Positions 54,991 through 63,704 of a DNA stretch of 64,000 nucleotides are shown in pieces (the stretch's first letter is position 1; every line of letters starts with the position of its first letter). The DNA is from Macrocystis pyrifera (Eukaryota; Sar; Phaeophyceae; Laminariales; Laminariaceae). Location: positions 253,501 through 317,500 of the forward strand of contig JASSKH010000043.1 of assembly GCA_031763025.1 (NCBI GenBank). The letters run 5' to 3'. A program made the position numbers and the translations under genes. The notes beneath the pieces are model-generated. The model did not search any database and was not told where the DNA came from. It saw nothing but the letters and a program-made list of their open reading frames with translations.

Positions 54991-55498
54991 GTTGTCGTCT
55001 GGTCAGTTGTCTGTGCCTGCAGTGCGTGGGAGTAGAACGTCTGCGAGCTGTGTTATTATTGATTGAACAGCAAAACATGCTAAAAAAGTGGGATTTGTAA
55101 AGGTCCGGCAGGCAACAAGAAGAAGGGAAAAGGGGATACGTCGAAACCCCCCTCTGGGAAAAAAAGGCCGCGCAACCCAACCTTGCCCTACACCTTTCTC
55201 ACAGGCCAGAAGACCACAGCAGACATCACGCTGCAAGACAGGAACAAAGTTCTTGCTGCGTGTTGCTCTCGTCGTTTCCTGGTCGTGTCTCCGTGTGGGA
55301 TTTACCCTGAGCCTCGATCCACTACCACTCCTTGTAGAGCAGGCACGGAGCGTCAGCTTGGCAAGTGGCCACCGCAGGAGCAGAGCCCAGCCAGACCACT
55401 GTAAAATAAAGTCGTACGAGCAACTTTTCAGTTGCTCCTGCGCTACTTTTTTTTTGTGGTAGTAGTCCTTCCTTCCTCTCTCGGGAAAGCACGGAGCC
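54991..55498. promoter_or_regulatory. divergent promoter region between signal-peptide and mS35 genes
   Basis: Two ATG-led first exons face away from each other with 508 bp between them. No TATA box at a convincing place is seen; TGTGTTATTATTGATTG at 55044-55062 is the only AT-rich part. Frames of up to 211 codons on the minus strand here are shadows with no domain. Confidence 0.45.
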
Positions 55499-55655
55499 AT
55501 GTTCGGGGCGGCTGCAGCTGGACTTCTTAGGGGGTGCCCCGGGGTGAACAGGGCGGGAGCGATGGCGGTAGCGGCGGGCGCGAGGAGCTTGCCGGCCGCC
55601 CTCGGCAGGCCCGGCCATGGCGCGCTGCTCTCGTCCATGACCGCTTCCAGATCAG
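55499..55655 (+). CDS. mitochondrial ribosomal protein mS35, first exon (presequence)
   Basis: The ATG at 55499 follows GAGCC and opens MFGAAAAGLLRGCPGVNRAG followed by Ala/Arg-rich sequence. There are several Arg and no acidic residues for about 50 codons, as expected for a mitochondrial presequence. The exon ends in phase 1 (AGA TCA G) before GTGCCT, a weak donor. Joining to 60501 gives an in-phase continuation (GSDRDSFDEDEG). The link to the mS35 exons is therefore inferred from targeting type, strand, order and phase; a different gene is possible. Confidence 0.55.
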
Positions 55656-56109
55656 GTGCCTTTTACTCCTACGATCAGCGATACTGCAACAACTCCTTTT
55701 TACCACTAATCCCAAGTAGTTTGTCCTCAAATCGTTGGTGCAGTATACGCTCTACAGCAGCAGCAGCAGCAGATCGCTGGTGACTGCCTACTCTTCTGCA
55801 ATCCAATCCAATGCAAATACAAATATTTATATTTTGAGTCGGTTGTGTTGTGTGTGACGATTGTGGGAGTGTCATCCAGGAACAAACCTCACCTACACTC
55901 TTGTACATGCATAGCAGCAGCAGTATACCTGGTGCATATCATGGCGTGACGAAACGAGCGAAGCTCGAGTCGCACGCGGAAATCTGCTCGGGGTTCATGC
56001 CCCCGTGTCTTCTGGCCCGTCGCGCCTTGCGCTCGCCATGCAATCTTCGCGTACTGCTGTCTGCATGTAGCTACGTACTACAGTTGTAATTTCAGTACGA
56101 GGTAAATAC

Positions 56110-56218
56110 CATTACGGGAGACCATAGTAAATAGGACCCACGGTGCACACAAAAAACGTTATATTTCCATATTTTTACTAACAATATTTGGTCCTACTTA
56201 CTATGGCCCCCCGTAATA
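56110..56218. mobile_element. MITE family 1 copy
   Basis: ATTACGGGAGACCATAGTAA to CTATGGCCCCCCGTAATA, with AACAATATTTGGTCC core. Confidence 0.85.
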
Positions 56219-56228
56219 GGAGGTACGT

Positions 56229-56373
56229 ATATTTTATAAATTTTGAAATACGTCAGCTGTGAGTTCGACTGATTAAATAGTTGATACTCAACTTTGCAAG
56301 CTGCGTAATACGCCTCGTCTATATTCCATTTTTACCGAGTTTTCCAATTATTATTTCAAAATTTATAAAATTA
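56229..56373. repeat. short element with ~20 bp inverted ends
   Basis: ATTTTATAAATTTTGAAATA near 56230 and its reverse complement TATTTCAAAATTTATAAAAT near 56352 bound about 145 bp. It may be another small MITE; one copy only. Confidence 0.5.
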
Positions 56374-56781
56374 TTGTGATAAACCGAGCTATATTAAAAA
56401 AATGGACCCACTGGTACTTGTAGAGCGTAGAGAGAAGTATGTCGAAAAAAGTGCGACAATCGGTTTACAGCGTCGGCCGTAATGGGGGTGGACGGATGTG
56501 TTCCAAGCTACAAGGCGAGGAGCTGCAAGGCACCCCCATCCACCCGCGCAGTCGCACTGCTGCGCACCCTTCCTTGCCACGTACGTACACTACGCGCTTG
56601 GTTCGATCGCGCTCCTCCGTCCTCCTCGCTTTCGTGGTTGGTATACGAGTGATTTTGATTATTTGCGATATATCATATTATTATGCGTGAAACCATAAAG
56701 GGTTGTAATAATCCCACTTCCAGAGTACCGGCACGAGTACGAGTAGTACGTGGTTGTCACGGGGTTATGTACGAACTGACC

Positions 56782-57009
56782 TATTACGGAGGGCCGTAGT
56801 AAATAGGACCAAATATTGTTGTTACGGGGGTCCATAGTTAACGGGACCAAATTTTGTTAGTAAAAAAAGGTAAATATATAGGTTTTTATGTATACCACAG
56901 GTCCTATAAATTATGTACCCCCGTAATAGTAAAAATAGCGAAATATATACCAGGTAGGTAGGTTTTTTTTTTGTGTACCGTAGGTCCTATTTACTGTGTC
57001 CACCCGTAG
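56782..57009. mobile_element. MITE family 1 (outer copy) split by another MITE
   Basis: The outer copy runs TATTACGGAGGGCCGTAGTA ... ATATTGT, is interrupted at 56820, and resumes AGTAAAAATAGCGAAATATA ... GGTCCTATTTACTG to CACCCGTAGT. The uninterrupted family sequence at that point is ATATTGTTAGTAAAAATAG, so the target was TA. Confidence 0.85.
56820..56928. mobile_element. MITE family 1 (inner, nested copy)
   Basis: TTACGGGGGTCCATAGTTAA ... GTACCCCCGTAA flanked by TG on the left and TA on the right inside the outer MITE. This defines the element as TTACGGGGG...CCCCCGTAA with a TA target duplication (one copy mutated), as in Tc1/mariner-type MITEs. Confidence 0.85.
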
Positions 57010-57136
57010 TGGGAAGGGCAGCTGAACTGACCCATCATAGGACGATTGCTCCTATCCTACGTACGTACAGGTCAAGGTCAGTACCTGGGGTGTGAATGCG
57101 AGCGACCCGTACATATGTATGTCGATGGAGCGATCG

Positions 57137-57228
57137 AGCTTTCAGGACTGCAGTGCGGTTTGGCGGACGAACTATTCAATTTTTAAGTAGTTTATTCCCC
57201 GAAAAAACGGGACTGCAGTCCCTTAGAG
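57137..57228. mobile_element. MITE family 2 copy
   Basis: CTTTCAGGACTGCAGTGCGG - TTTGGCGGACGAACTATTCAA - AAGTAGTTTATTCCCCGAAAA - AACGGGACTGCAGTCCCTTA. Confidence 0.75.
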
Positions 57229-57288
57229 GGTCATTCATTGTGCACACGATCTCATGTTGCCAGCGACATCTTACAGATCGGATAAATC

Positions 57289-57311
57289 ATGATCTACTAC
57301 TACTACTACTA

Positions 57312-57400
<89 letters not shown>

Positions 57401-57401
57401 G

Positions 57402-57450
<49 letters not shown>

Positions 57451-57485
57451 CATTACTACAACTACCACTACCACTACCACTACCA

Positions 57486-57558
<73 letters not shown>

Positions 57559-57593
57559 CACTACTACTACTACTATTATTACTACTACTACTA

Positions 57594-57649
<56 letters not shown>

Positions 57650-57659
57650 GCTACTACTG

Positions 57660-57699
<40 letters not shown>

Positions 57700-57749
57700 C
57701 ACTACTACTATTACTACAACTACCACTACCACTACCACTACCACTACCA

Positions 57750-57834
<85 letters not shown>

Positions 57835-57869
57835 CACTACTACTACTACTATTATTACTACTACTACTA

Positions 57870-57934
<65 letters not shown>

Positions 57935-57953
57935 GCTACTACTGCTACTACTG

Positions 57954-57990
<37 letters not shown>

Positions 57991-58040
57991 CACTACTACT
58001 ATTACTACAACTACCACTACCACTACCACTACCACTACCA

Positions 58041-58111
<71 letters not shown>

Positions 58112-58113
58112 GC
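57289..58113 (+). repeat. 820 bp (CTA)n microsatellite with higher-order duplication
   Basis: An almost pure CTA/TAC array with CCA, ATT and GCT interruptions. The interruption pattern repeats: ATTACTACAACTACCACTACC starts at about 57453, 57710 and 58001, and CTATTATTACT at about 57573 and 57850. So 260-290 bp blocks of the array were themselves duplicated. Long Leu, Tyr, Val or Ser frames across it are not genes. Confidence 0.95.
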
Positions 58114-58337
58114 TATAGGTCATCTAGATCCTGATCTGTGGTTGGTGGTTGGGAGATCTTGTGCCGGGTCTTCTGAGTATCAATAGTATATTAATAGTCA
58201 ACAGCATGTGCAGGTAGGTCCAAGGCGTGAAACACGTCCTACTTTGCTGTTGATCGTCCTGGACTGCTGGATGACCTTGAAGAAAAAACAATAGCTGTGA
58301 GATGTGAGGATTTTCGTAGAAACTCATCCTCTTTGCA

Positions 58338-58440
58338 GGCGGACCATAGTAAATAGGACCAAATATTGTTGGTAAAAATAGTTAAATATATAGGTTTTTG
58401 TGTGTACCGTAGGTCCTATTTACTATGGCCCTCCGTAGTA
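58338..58440. mobile_element. MITE family 1 copy
   Basis: GGCGGACCATAGTAAATAGG to CTATGGCCCTCCGTAGTA with intact core and decayed outer ends. Confidence 0.8.
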
Positions 58441-58584
58441 CGGGTTTGTAACGGCCTCATGCAGGAAGTACAGTCCGCACATGAGGAAGACAAAATCTGA
58501 ACCTGCAGATTTTTAGAGGGGTGGACAGACCTTGGTAGTAGATCTTTATGGGTTTTTTGTGTTGGACGCCTGAAGCCGACCCTC

Positions 58585-58621
58585 CGACCCGAACCCTAAC
58601 CCGAACCCGAACCCGAACCCT
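58585..58621 (+). repeat. interstitial CCCTAA/CCCGAA patch
   Basis: Six hexamers ACCCGA / ACCCTA in tandem. One unit equals the common telomere repeat; the others have G for T. Too short to mark a chromosome end. Confidence 0.7.
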
Positions 58622-59451
58622 ATGCCAGTGGTCAGTGCTGGTATGCTGTGCTTGTTAAGACTCTAGGTTGGCTCGGCCGGCGTGGATGCTGAGCTTGGGA
58701 AGACTCTAGGTTGACTCGGGATGACTCGGGATGCTGTCTGTGGCTGGGAAAGACTCGAAAGTCGATGAAGCCGCGTAAAACATACCCCTAGCCAATCAGA
58801 GTGCCTAATTAGCTACCTCAGGAAGATCTACTATCATGCTTTGTCCACTACTGGATTTTTAAGAAGTGGATGTTCCTGTACTTGATACGGCGGCTCCCAC
58901 CCGGCGATATGAGCTAGATCATACCGATCATACATATCTATCTCCCCTGAAAGAGCTGTTGAGTACGATAGATCATGAGATCAAAAATAGATCTCCTTTG
59001 GAATATCTAGGTCATCAAGGGGAGATCGATGATCTGTAGATGCTCTATTCGACGGGATGTTTCCGAAGGTACTGCTAATATTAATACTTGTGTACGTACA
59101 ACTATTTTTTCTACAACTCTGTCCCCAAATATGCGGATATTTTGTATTTGCTTTTAATATACAAACGGTAGTTTCTATGGTGGCATGCTTTTTTTTTTGG
59201 CTCTCGTATGGGGTTTAGTAAAATATAGCTCAGAAATTCAACGCAGGGAGGGGGGAGGGGGCGTGCCATATTGCGCATTACTGGCACACAGTAAAGCCCC
59301 ACGATTAAGATATAACCTACAATAATAAGTTGTTATTTTTTTTCATAAATCCTCCAGTGGATTGGTACAAAATAAAGCTTAAGCTCACCACACTATGTCA
59401 GGTTAGCCCATAGGTCCCGTTGCAACATCAGAACATTTGACGAATTTTTTG

Positions 59452-59556
59452 GGACTTTTTAAGAAACTGCAGTTTCGTTTTGGGGACAAACCACTCTAAT
59501 TCCAAGTAATTTGTGCCCAATTGTCCCCAAAACGGGACTGCAGTCCTAAACGGAAA
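59452..59556. mobile_element. MITE family 2, best-preserved copy
   Basis: AACTGCAGTTTCGTTTTGGG - GACAAACCACTCTAATTCCA - AGTAATTTGTGCCCAATTGT - CCCCAAAACGGGACTGCAGT. The arms pair over about 40 bp. Confidence 0.85.
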
Positions 59557-59566
59557 AAGAAAAGAG

Positions 59567-59850
59567 GCGTTCTACGATAGAGGTTCACCCTTTTTTTTCT
59601 GAGGCTCCTCAGATGACCTTAAGGAGCTCCACACCTCACCCGAAAACTGACTTGAGCGAAAATCAAATTGCGTTCCCGGCGATTAATTCCGTGCGCCAAT
59701 TATACAACATCGTTATGGTTCGAAACAAGATCGGCATAATTCCGACGATTTTGGGTTAAGGAGCCCCGTCATTCAGAGAACTTTTTACCGGAATACGTGC
59801 TACCCCTAGTATCGCAGAACGCGTCGAAACAGGATTTGGAAAAATCGACT
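59567..59850 (+). mobile_element. single arm of the 37.4 kb TIR element
   Basis: GAGGCGTTCTACGATAGAGG, CTTAAGGAGCTCCACACCTC, AAAATCAAATTGCG and CGACGATTTTGGGTTAAGGA match the left arm at 37398-37650 in order. No second arm follows. Confidence 0.75.
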
Positions 59851-60159
59851 CTGTGGCAAACGCTGCACGAAATCATAAACCGGTGTACTTGTGTGATATG
59901 CTCGAGGTTTAACAACCATGGTGTCACATGAAGACTCTTACGGCTTGCCCAGATTTAGCCTTTCTTGCTGGCGAACCCATCCGGTATGGTATACACGCAC
60001 CTGGTACGACCTATGAAAAAAGAGCCCGGGTCTCAAACCTCCCGTGGGTTTCGTATTTTTTTTTCGTGTCTGATCGCGTTCCTCCACTGCCCAGCTCGGC
60101 AGAATTCTGGACGATAAAAACGAAAAGGCCGTGGCAAAATATGTCGCCGATTGTCTTCT

Positions 60160-60160
<1 letters not shown>

Positions 60161-60202
<42 letters not shown>
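60161..60202 (+). repeat. C42 homopolymer
   Basis: 42 consecutive C on the + strand, flanked by CTTCTA and GGGTATAC. Unlike the poly-G tracts, no body of the poly(C)-tailed repeat was recognised directly upstream. Confidence 0.9.
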
Positions 60203-60204
<2 letters not shown>

Positions 60205-60500
60205 GTATACGTTCGCATGAAAAATACGACGTGCCTGACAGCACTATTTTATCGGTATGCGCCCCTTTTTGGCGTCGTCCCCGCCTACGTTTATCTTGAT
60301 CGTGTCATGTGCCGTGATTCGCCAGTAACCCGTCCCTCCCTCTCCCCCCTCTTTCCCCCCTGCCCCCCCTCCCTATCTTCCTCCCTCCCTCCCTCCCTCC
60401 TTTCCTTCCTCCCTCCCTCCCTCCCCCCCTTCCTCTCTCCCTCGCTCCCAACCGCCTCGACCCTCCAAATACTACAAAAACAAACTTTCCATTCCTTCAG

Positions 60501-60732
60501 GATCTGATCGCGACTCCTTTGACGAAGACGAGGGCGTCAGCCAATCAGGGGCCGGGAAGACGACGGCCGGGGGCAGGGGGGGGAGGAATGAGCAGGCATC
60601 CCCTGCCACCCAGGACGGTGCCCGACGAGATCCTCGGCTTCACGTGCAGGACCTACATGGCTGGTGACTCGGACGACCGGTACCCCCAACGTGCACGGTG
60701 TGCACCCCGCGGAGTTCAAAGTCGGCCTTTCG
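60501..60732 (+). CDS. mitochondrial ribosomal protein mS35, middle exon
   Basis: After the acceptor TTCCTTCAG the frame that joins exon 1 reads GSDRDSFDEDEG. The strongly family-like part then appears in the next frame as PDEILGFTCRTYMAGDS and in the third as NVHGVHPAEFKVGLS, ending at a GTGAGA donor (60733). Each shift coincides with a homopolymer: 8 G at 60576-60583 and 5 C at 60683-60687; one base fewer in each gives a single frame. The segment E-I-L-G-F-T-x-R-T-Y-M ... H-P-A-E-F-K-V is that of mS35 (MRPS35/Rsm24 family), a small-subunit protein of the mitoribosome. The shifts may be assembly slips or real decay. Confidence 0.75.
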
Positions 60733-60764
60733 GTGAGAGTGGGAGGGAGGGGACAGGGGACGGG

Positions 60765-60920
60765 GACGGGGGTGTACTCGATAGGAGAGATGTACTCGAT
60801 CTCATGCATGGCCGTATTCGTGTGAGCAATGATGGGTGGGGGGGGGGGGGGGGGGGGGGGGGGGGTATTATTTTGTTGCTTGCCGCGCGTCCCTTCTCGA
60901 GACGGGGCAAACAATGTTGA
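60765..60920 (-). mobile_element. poly(C)-tailed repeat fragments (A then B) directly after an mS35 exon
   Basis: GTACTCGATAGGAGAGATGT then CATGCATGGCCGTATTCGTG (subfamily A end), a G25 run (about 60840-60865), then TTGCTTGCCGCGCGTCCCTT-CTCGAGACGG (subfamily B end). They start about 35 bp past the mS35 donor. Confidence 0.6.
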
Positions 60921-61136
60921 ACGCTCAATACGTTTTTTGCGTAGAATACCTGGTATTTGTAGACACCGCTCTGTCCCTATGAGGACCATTGTTATGCAAT
61001 GTTAGTATACTAAAGTTTCGTGTAGTTCGGGGACTTGTTTGTATGATTATTTCCGGGATGGGGGCGGCGGGTCATGGGTTGGAGGACACGGTCGGGCGAG
61101 GAAAAGGAGGATGAGAGGGAGTGGAGAGGGAAGGGG

Positions 61137-61190
61137 ACGTGCACGGCGTGTACACCCCGTGGAGTTTTTAGTTGGCCTTTCGGTTAGAAG
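61137..61190 (+). pseudogene. degenerate copy 1 of the mS35 exon end
   Basis: ACGTGCACGGCGTGTACACC then CCGTGGAGTTTTTAGTTGGC and CTTTCGGTTAG copies 60688-60738 (AACGTGCACGGTGTGCACCC ... GGCCTTTCGGTGAG). It carries an in-frame stop and the donor GT is changed to GTTAG. A G-rich tract follows at once. Confidence 0.8.
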
Positions 61191-61224
61191 AGGGGGGGGG
61201 GGGGGGGGGGGTTGCGTGGGAGAG

Positions 61225-61257
<33 letters not shown>

Positions 61258-61357
61258 CGTGAGGCGGAAGGCAACGGGGCTGAGGATTGGTGGGGGAGGG
61301 GGCGGGGGGGAGAGGGGGAGGGGGGGCGTACTCGTGTGGGTGGTTGGGTGGAGAGGG

Positions 61358-61410
61358 AACGTGCACGGTGTGCACCCCGCGGAGTTCAAAGTTGAAACTT
61401 TCGGTGAGAC
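61358..61410 (+). pseudogene. degenerate copy 2 of the mS35 exon end
   Basis: AACGTGCACGGTGTGCACCC then CGCGGAGTTCAAAGTTGAAA and CTTTCGGTGAGACGG copies the exon almost base for base, with one extra base before the GTGAG donor. The first 33 bp are identical to the real exon, so the copy is young. Confidence 0.85.
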
Positions 61411-61527
61411 GGGGAGGGACAGGGGTACATGAGAGGGAGGGCGATTAGGGCATAGGGTGTGGAGGGTAAACCGGGGGGTGTGTGTAGGGGGTTTTTGTGG
61501 TGTGAGGGAGGGAGGGGGGGCAAAGGG

Positions 61528-61563
61528 ACGTGCACGGCGTTTGCCCTGACCCCACCGAGGGTT
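61528..61563 (+). pseudogene. possible copy 3 of the mS35 exon end, very degenerate
   Basis: GACGTGCACGGCGTTTGCCC then CACCGAGG keeps only the first 15 bp well. It lies in the same spacing series as the other copies (about 449, 221 and 170 bp apart). Confidence 0.4.
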
Positions 61564-61743
61564 AGGGTCGAGTGTTCCACGGAATGGGAATAGGGCATTG
61601 GGGAGATGGCGGAATGGGGACAGGGGCAGGCAGGGGGTGGGTGCAACGGGTAGAAGGGTGCGGAGGGGGGGGCGTGAGTGGCAGGGGGGGGGGGTGATTT
61701 TGGGGGGTATACTGATGTCATGCATTGCCGCAGTCGTATGACA

Positions 61744-61782
<39 letters not shown>

Positions 61783-62129
61783 GGGGAGGGTAGGCGACGT
61801 GGGAGTATGGGAAAATGAACGGGGAGAGAGGGGAGGGCATGCGGGGCGTCTGAGCAGGTCATTGCGAGGTGGATAGGTGGGTGGTTCAGATATTATTGGA
61901 GGCGGGGGGGGAGGGGGGCGGAGGGAAAGATGAGGGAGGTTGGCAAGGCGGTAGGGCCGGAGATTTAGAAATATGGTGTGTGTGGAGGAAGAGGGGGGGG
62001 GCATTAACAGGGCCCAAGCTGGACGAACGGAAGAAATGGAGAGTGAGAGGGAGGGAGAGGCAGTCGAATGTTTCACGATGTATTTGTTGGTCGAGGGGCG
62101 AGGGTGGGGGGTGAAAAGTCTCACTTGAT

Positions 62130-62510
62130 GCTCTATTCATTCGGCCATCTATCTTGCATCCCTTTCGAAACGCATTGATGGGGGGGGGGGGAGAGCGAGC
62201 GAGGATAAGCGAAGCACATACGTACATGGGGGAGGGAGGGAGGGAGGGAGACGGCAGGCCTATGAAAAGGAGGAGTTTGAAGGGGTGGGGTGGGTGGGGC
62301 AGTGAGTGAAGATAAATAAAATGGTTGACAACGCATCCCGTTCGAGACACAGCATCGTTCCTATTCGTAATAGAAACACGTCCATCATGTGGGTATTTTA
62401 TTCGTGTTTTCTTTATATCCACCATGGGAGGTGGAGGAAGGGGAGAGAGAGAGGGAGTGAAGAGAAAGAGCGGCGGGGGGGGGGGGGGGGGGGGGGGGGG
62501 GGATGTTAGC
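62130..62510 (-). mobile_element. poly(C)-tailed repeat, subfamily B, two end fragments and G tract
   Basis: TTGCATCCCTTTCGAAACGC at 62154 with a G11 tract, and ACAACGCATCCCGTTCGAGA at 62328. A G28 run lies at 62474-62501. Only the subfamily B end block is present in each. Confidence 0.5.
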
Positions 62511-62609
62511 GAGGAGGCTATCATTTTCCGCGTGCTGTCGTCGCCCGCCGTCCACTAATTTATTTTGTGCGATTGTTGCGTGGTCGCACACTCAAAAAAA
62601 AAATTATAG

Positions 62610-62744
62610 GTACCAGTGCCGCTTCTGGGACTGTCCCCCAAGGAGGAGGAGCGGCTGATCCAGCTCGTGGGACCGCGGTACAAGGAGAAGCAGCAGGAGC
62701 TCAAGCTGGTGTCCGACCGCTTCCCCAACCGCATCGATAACAAG
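62610..62744 (+). CDS. mitochondrial ribosomal protein mS35, third exon
   Basis: An AAATTATAG acceptor and a GTATAC donor bound exactly 45 codons that read VPVPLLGLSPKEEERLIQLV, then GPRYKEKQQELKLVSDRFPN and RIDNK. L-x-G-P-R-Y ... L-K-L-x-S-D-R-F-P-x-R-x-x-N-K is the strongest signature of the mS35/MRPS35 family. Both ends are phase 0, matching the phase 0 end of the exon at 60732. The remaining C-terminal exon (expected K-Y/L-x-x-L-L-E-x-L block) was not found before 64000, so the gene leaves the window. Confidence 0.9.
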
Positions 62745-63534
62745 GTATACTATATATATATGTGCCTCATGCCATCTTGATCTGCGGTGGACAAGGGTAC
62801 AGGGTGCTTTGCTGTGCTTTGTAACCGCTCCGAGAGAGAGAGAGATCGGCACCCCGTGCACGTAGAACCCGCGTTCGAAGTATGACACCAAGCTTTCCAA
62901 GAGGCGTTCTGACGGTTGTTGTGCCACAACCTTGATGTGTATATCTATCTATTGTTGAGGAATACATGTGAGTATATCCTTTATGACGTGATATCCAAAC
63001 GGCAGCAACGGGCATATCTTTCGCCTGGTGTGTCTTTTCTTTTTCGTTCTTGTTGCAGATGTTTCAATGGGTTGCTGTGTTTGCGGATGTTCAGAACGGG
63101 TTGTTTGTGGTTGTGTGGTCGCTTATTATTATTATTATTATTATTTGTGTTCTTGTGCTGCCGTGTTTTTGCTATGCTTCCGTACCCTACCTGGAGCGAG
63201 GTGGTGTGCCTCCTTCCTCACTGATTGTGGCGACTTCCGTTCATTCTGCAACAAGCTGGTGTGTTCTGCTTCTGCTTCTGCTTCTGCACATGCTGAACCT
63301 GCTCTCGCGCTTCCGTGCGTTTTCACACCCCGGAGAGATCATTTGCAGATCATCGATCCCCGCCTTATGCCCAAGATCTTTCAGGGTTTATATAGATATA
63401 GTTGCTGATTTCCTTTATGATTCACAGCATTAGCTCATTTTGACAGACAGGAGCCGTGGAATGTGTATGTTGTGCCTGTCGTATCCGGGTCGATGACATG
63501 GCATTGCATTGTCTACCTTCCTTACTGCATACGT
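62745..63534 (+). other. mS35 gene, intron continuing right; no exon seen
   Basis: An acceptor-like CTTGTTGCAG at 63050-63058 precedes an open frame, but its translation (MFQWVAVFADVQNG) does not look like mS35. ATT triplets are repeated at 63124-63146 and CTTCTG at 63268-63290. Confidence 0.4.
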
Positions 63535-63660
63535 AACAATGCAGTATCTCTGTGGCGTAGTTTAGTAACCACAGAGCTTGTATGTATCTCTCTAGGATGA
63601 AAGCATCGGCACGGACACTGGTTGTGCTAGATGTCGACGGGTAGAAAGAACGGTTTCGTG
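63535..63660 (-). repeat. dispersed repeat D, third copy
   Basis: Read on the minus strand: CCGTTCTTTCTACCCGTCGA, CATCTAGCACAACCAGTGTC, CGTGCCGATGCTTTCATCCT, AGAGAGATACATACAAGCTC. It matches 4565-4655 closely and 125-250 less well. Confidence 0.65.
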
Positions 63661-63704
63661 TGAAGAACACACACTGTGCACGATTTTCTGTAGGATGTGT
63701 TTTC

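Larger units (their letters stand above)
55656..60500 (+). other. mS35 gene, putative first intron (4.8 kb)
   Basis: No exon was recognised. The intron holds MITE family 1 copies at 56110, 56782 (nested) and 58338, family 2 copies at 57137 and 59452, the CTA microsatellite, a telomere-like patch, a TIR-element arm and a 42 C tract followed by CCCT-rich polypyrimidine sequence (60330-60450) before the acceptor TTCCTTCAG. Confidence 0.5.
61190..61780. repeat. poly-G tracts in the mS35 intron
   Basis: G tracts include about 21 at 61190-61210, about 28 at 61228-61256 and 35 at 61745-61779. A poly(C)-tailed repeat end (GTATACTGATGTCATGCATT) is at 61708-61740. Frames rich in Pro, Gly or Arg are by-products. 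Confidence 0.85.

Noticed and set aside
55003-55638. 211-codon minus-strand frame over the mS35 first exon
   Set aside because: It is antisense to a better supported presequence exon, with no domain or splice support.
57096-58134. Open frames of 258-340 codons rich in Leu, Val, Ser or Tyr
   Set aside because: They are translations of the CTA microsatellite in several frames on both strands.
58585-58621. Chromosome end or telomere
   Set aside because: Only six degenerate hexamers with gene-related sequence continuing on both sides.
61168-62524. Proline-rich minus-strand frames of 212 and 318 codons
   Set aside because: By-products of the poly-G tracts inside the mS35 intron.
63059-63433. 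Next mS35 exon after the CTTGTTGCAG acceptor
   Set aside because: The translation lacks the expected C-terminal mS35 pattern.
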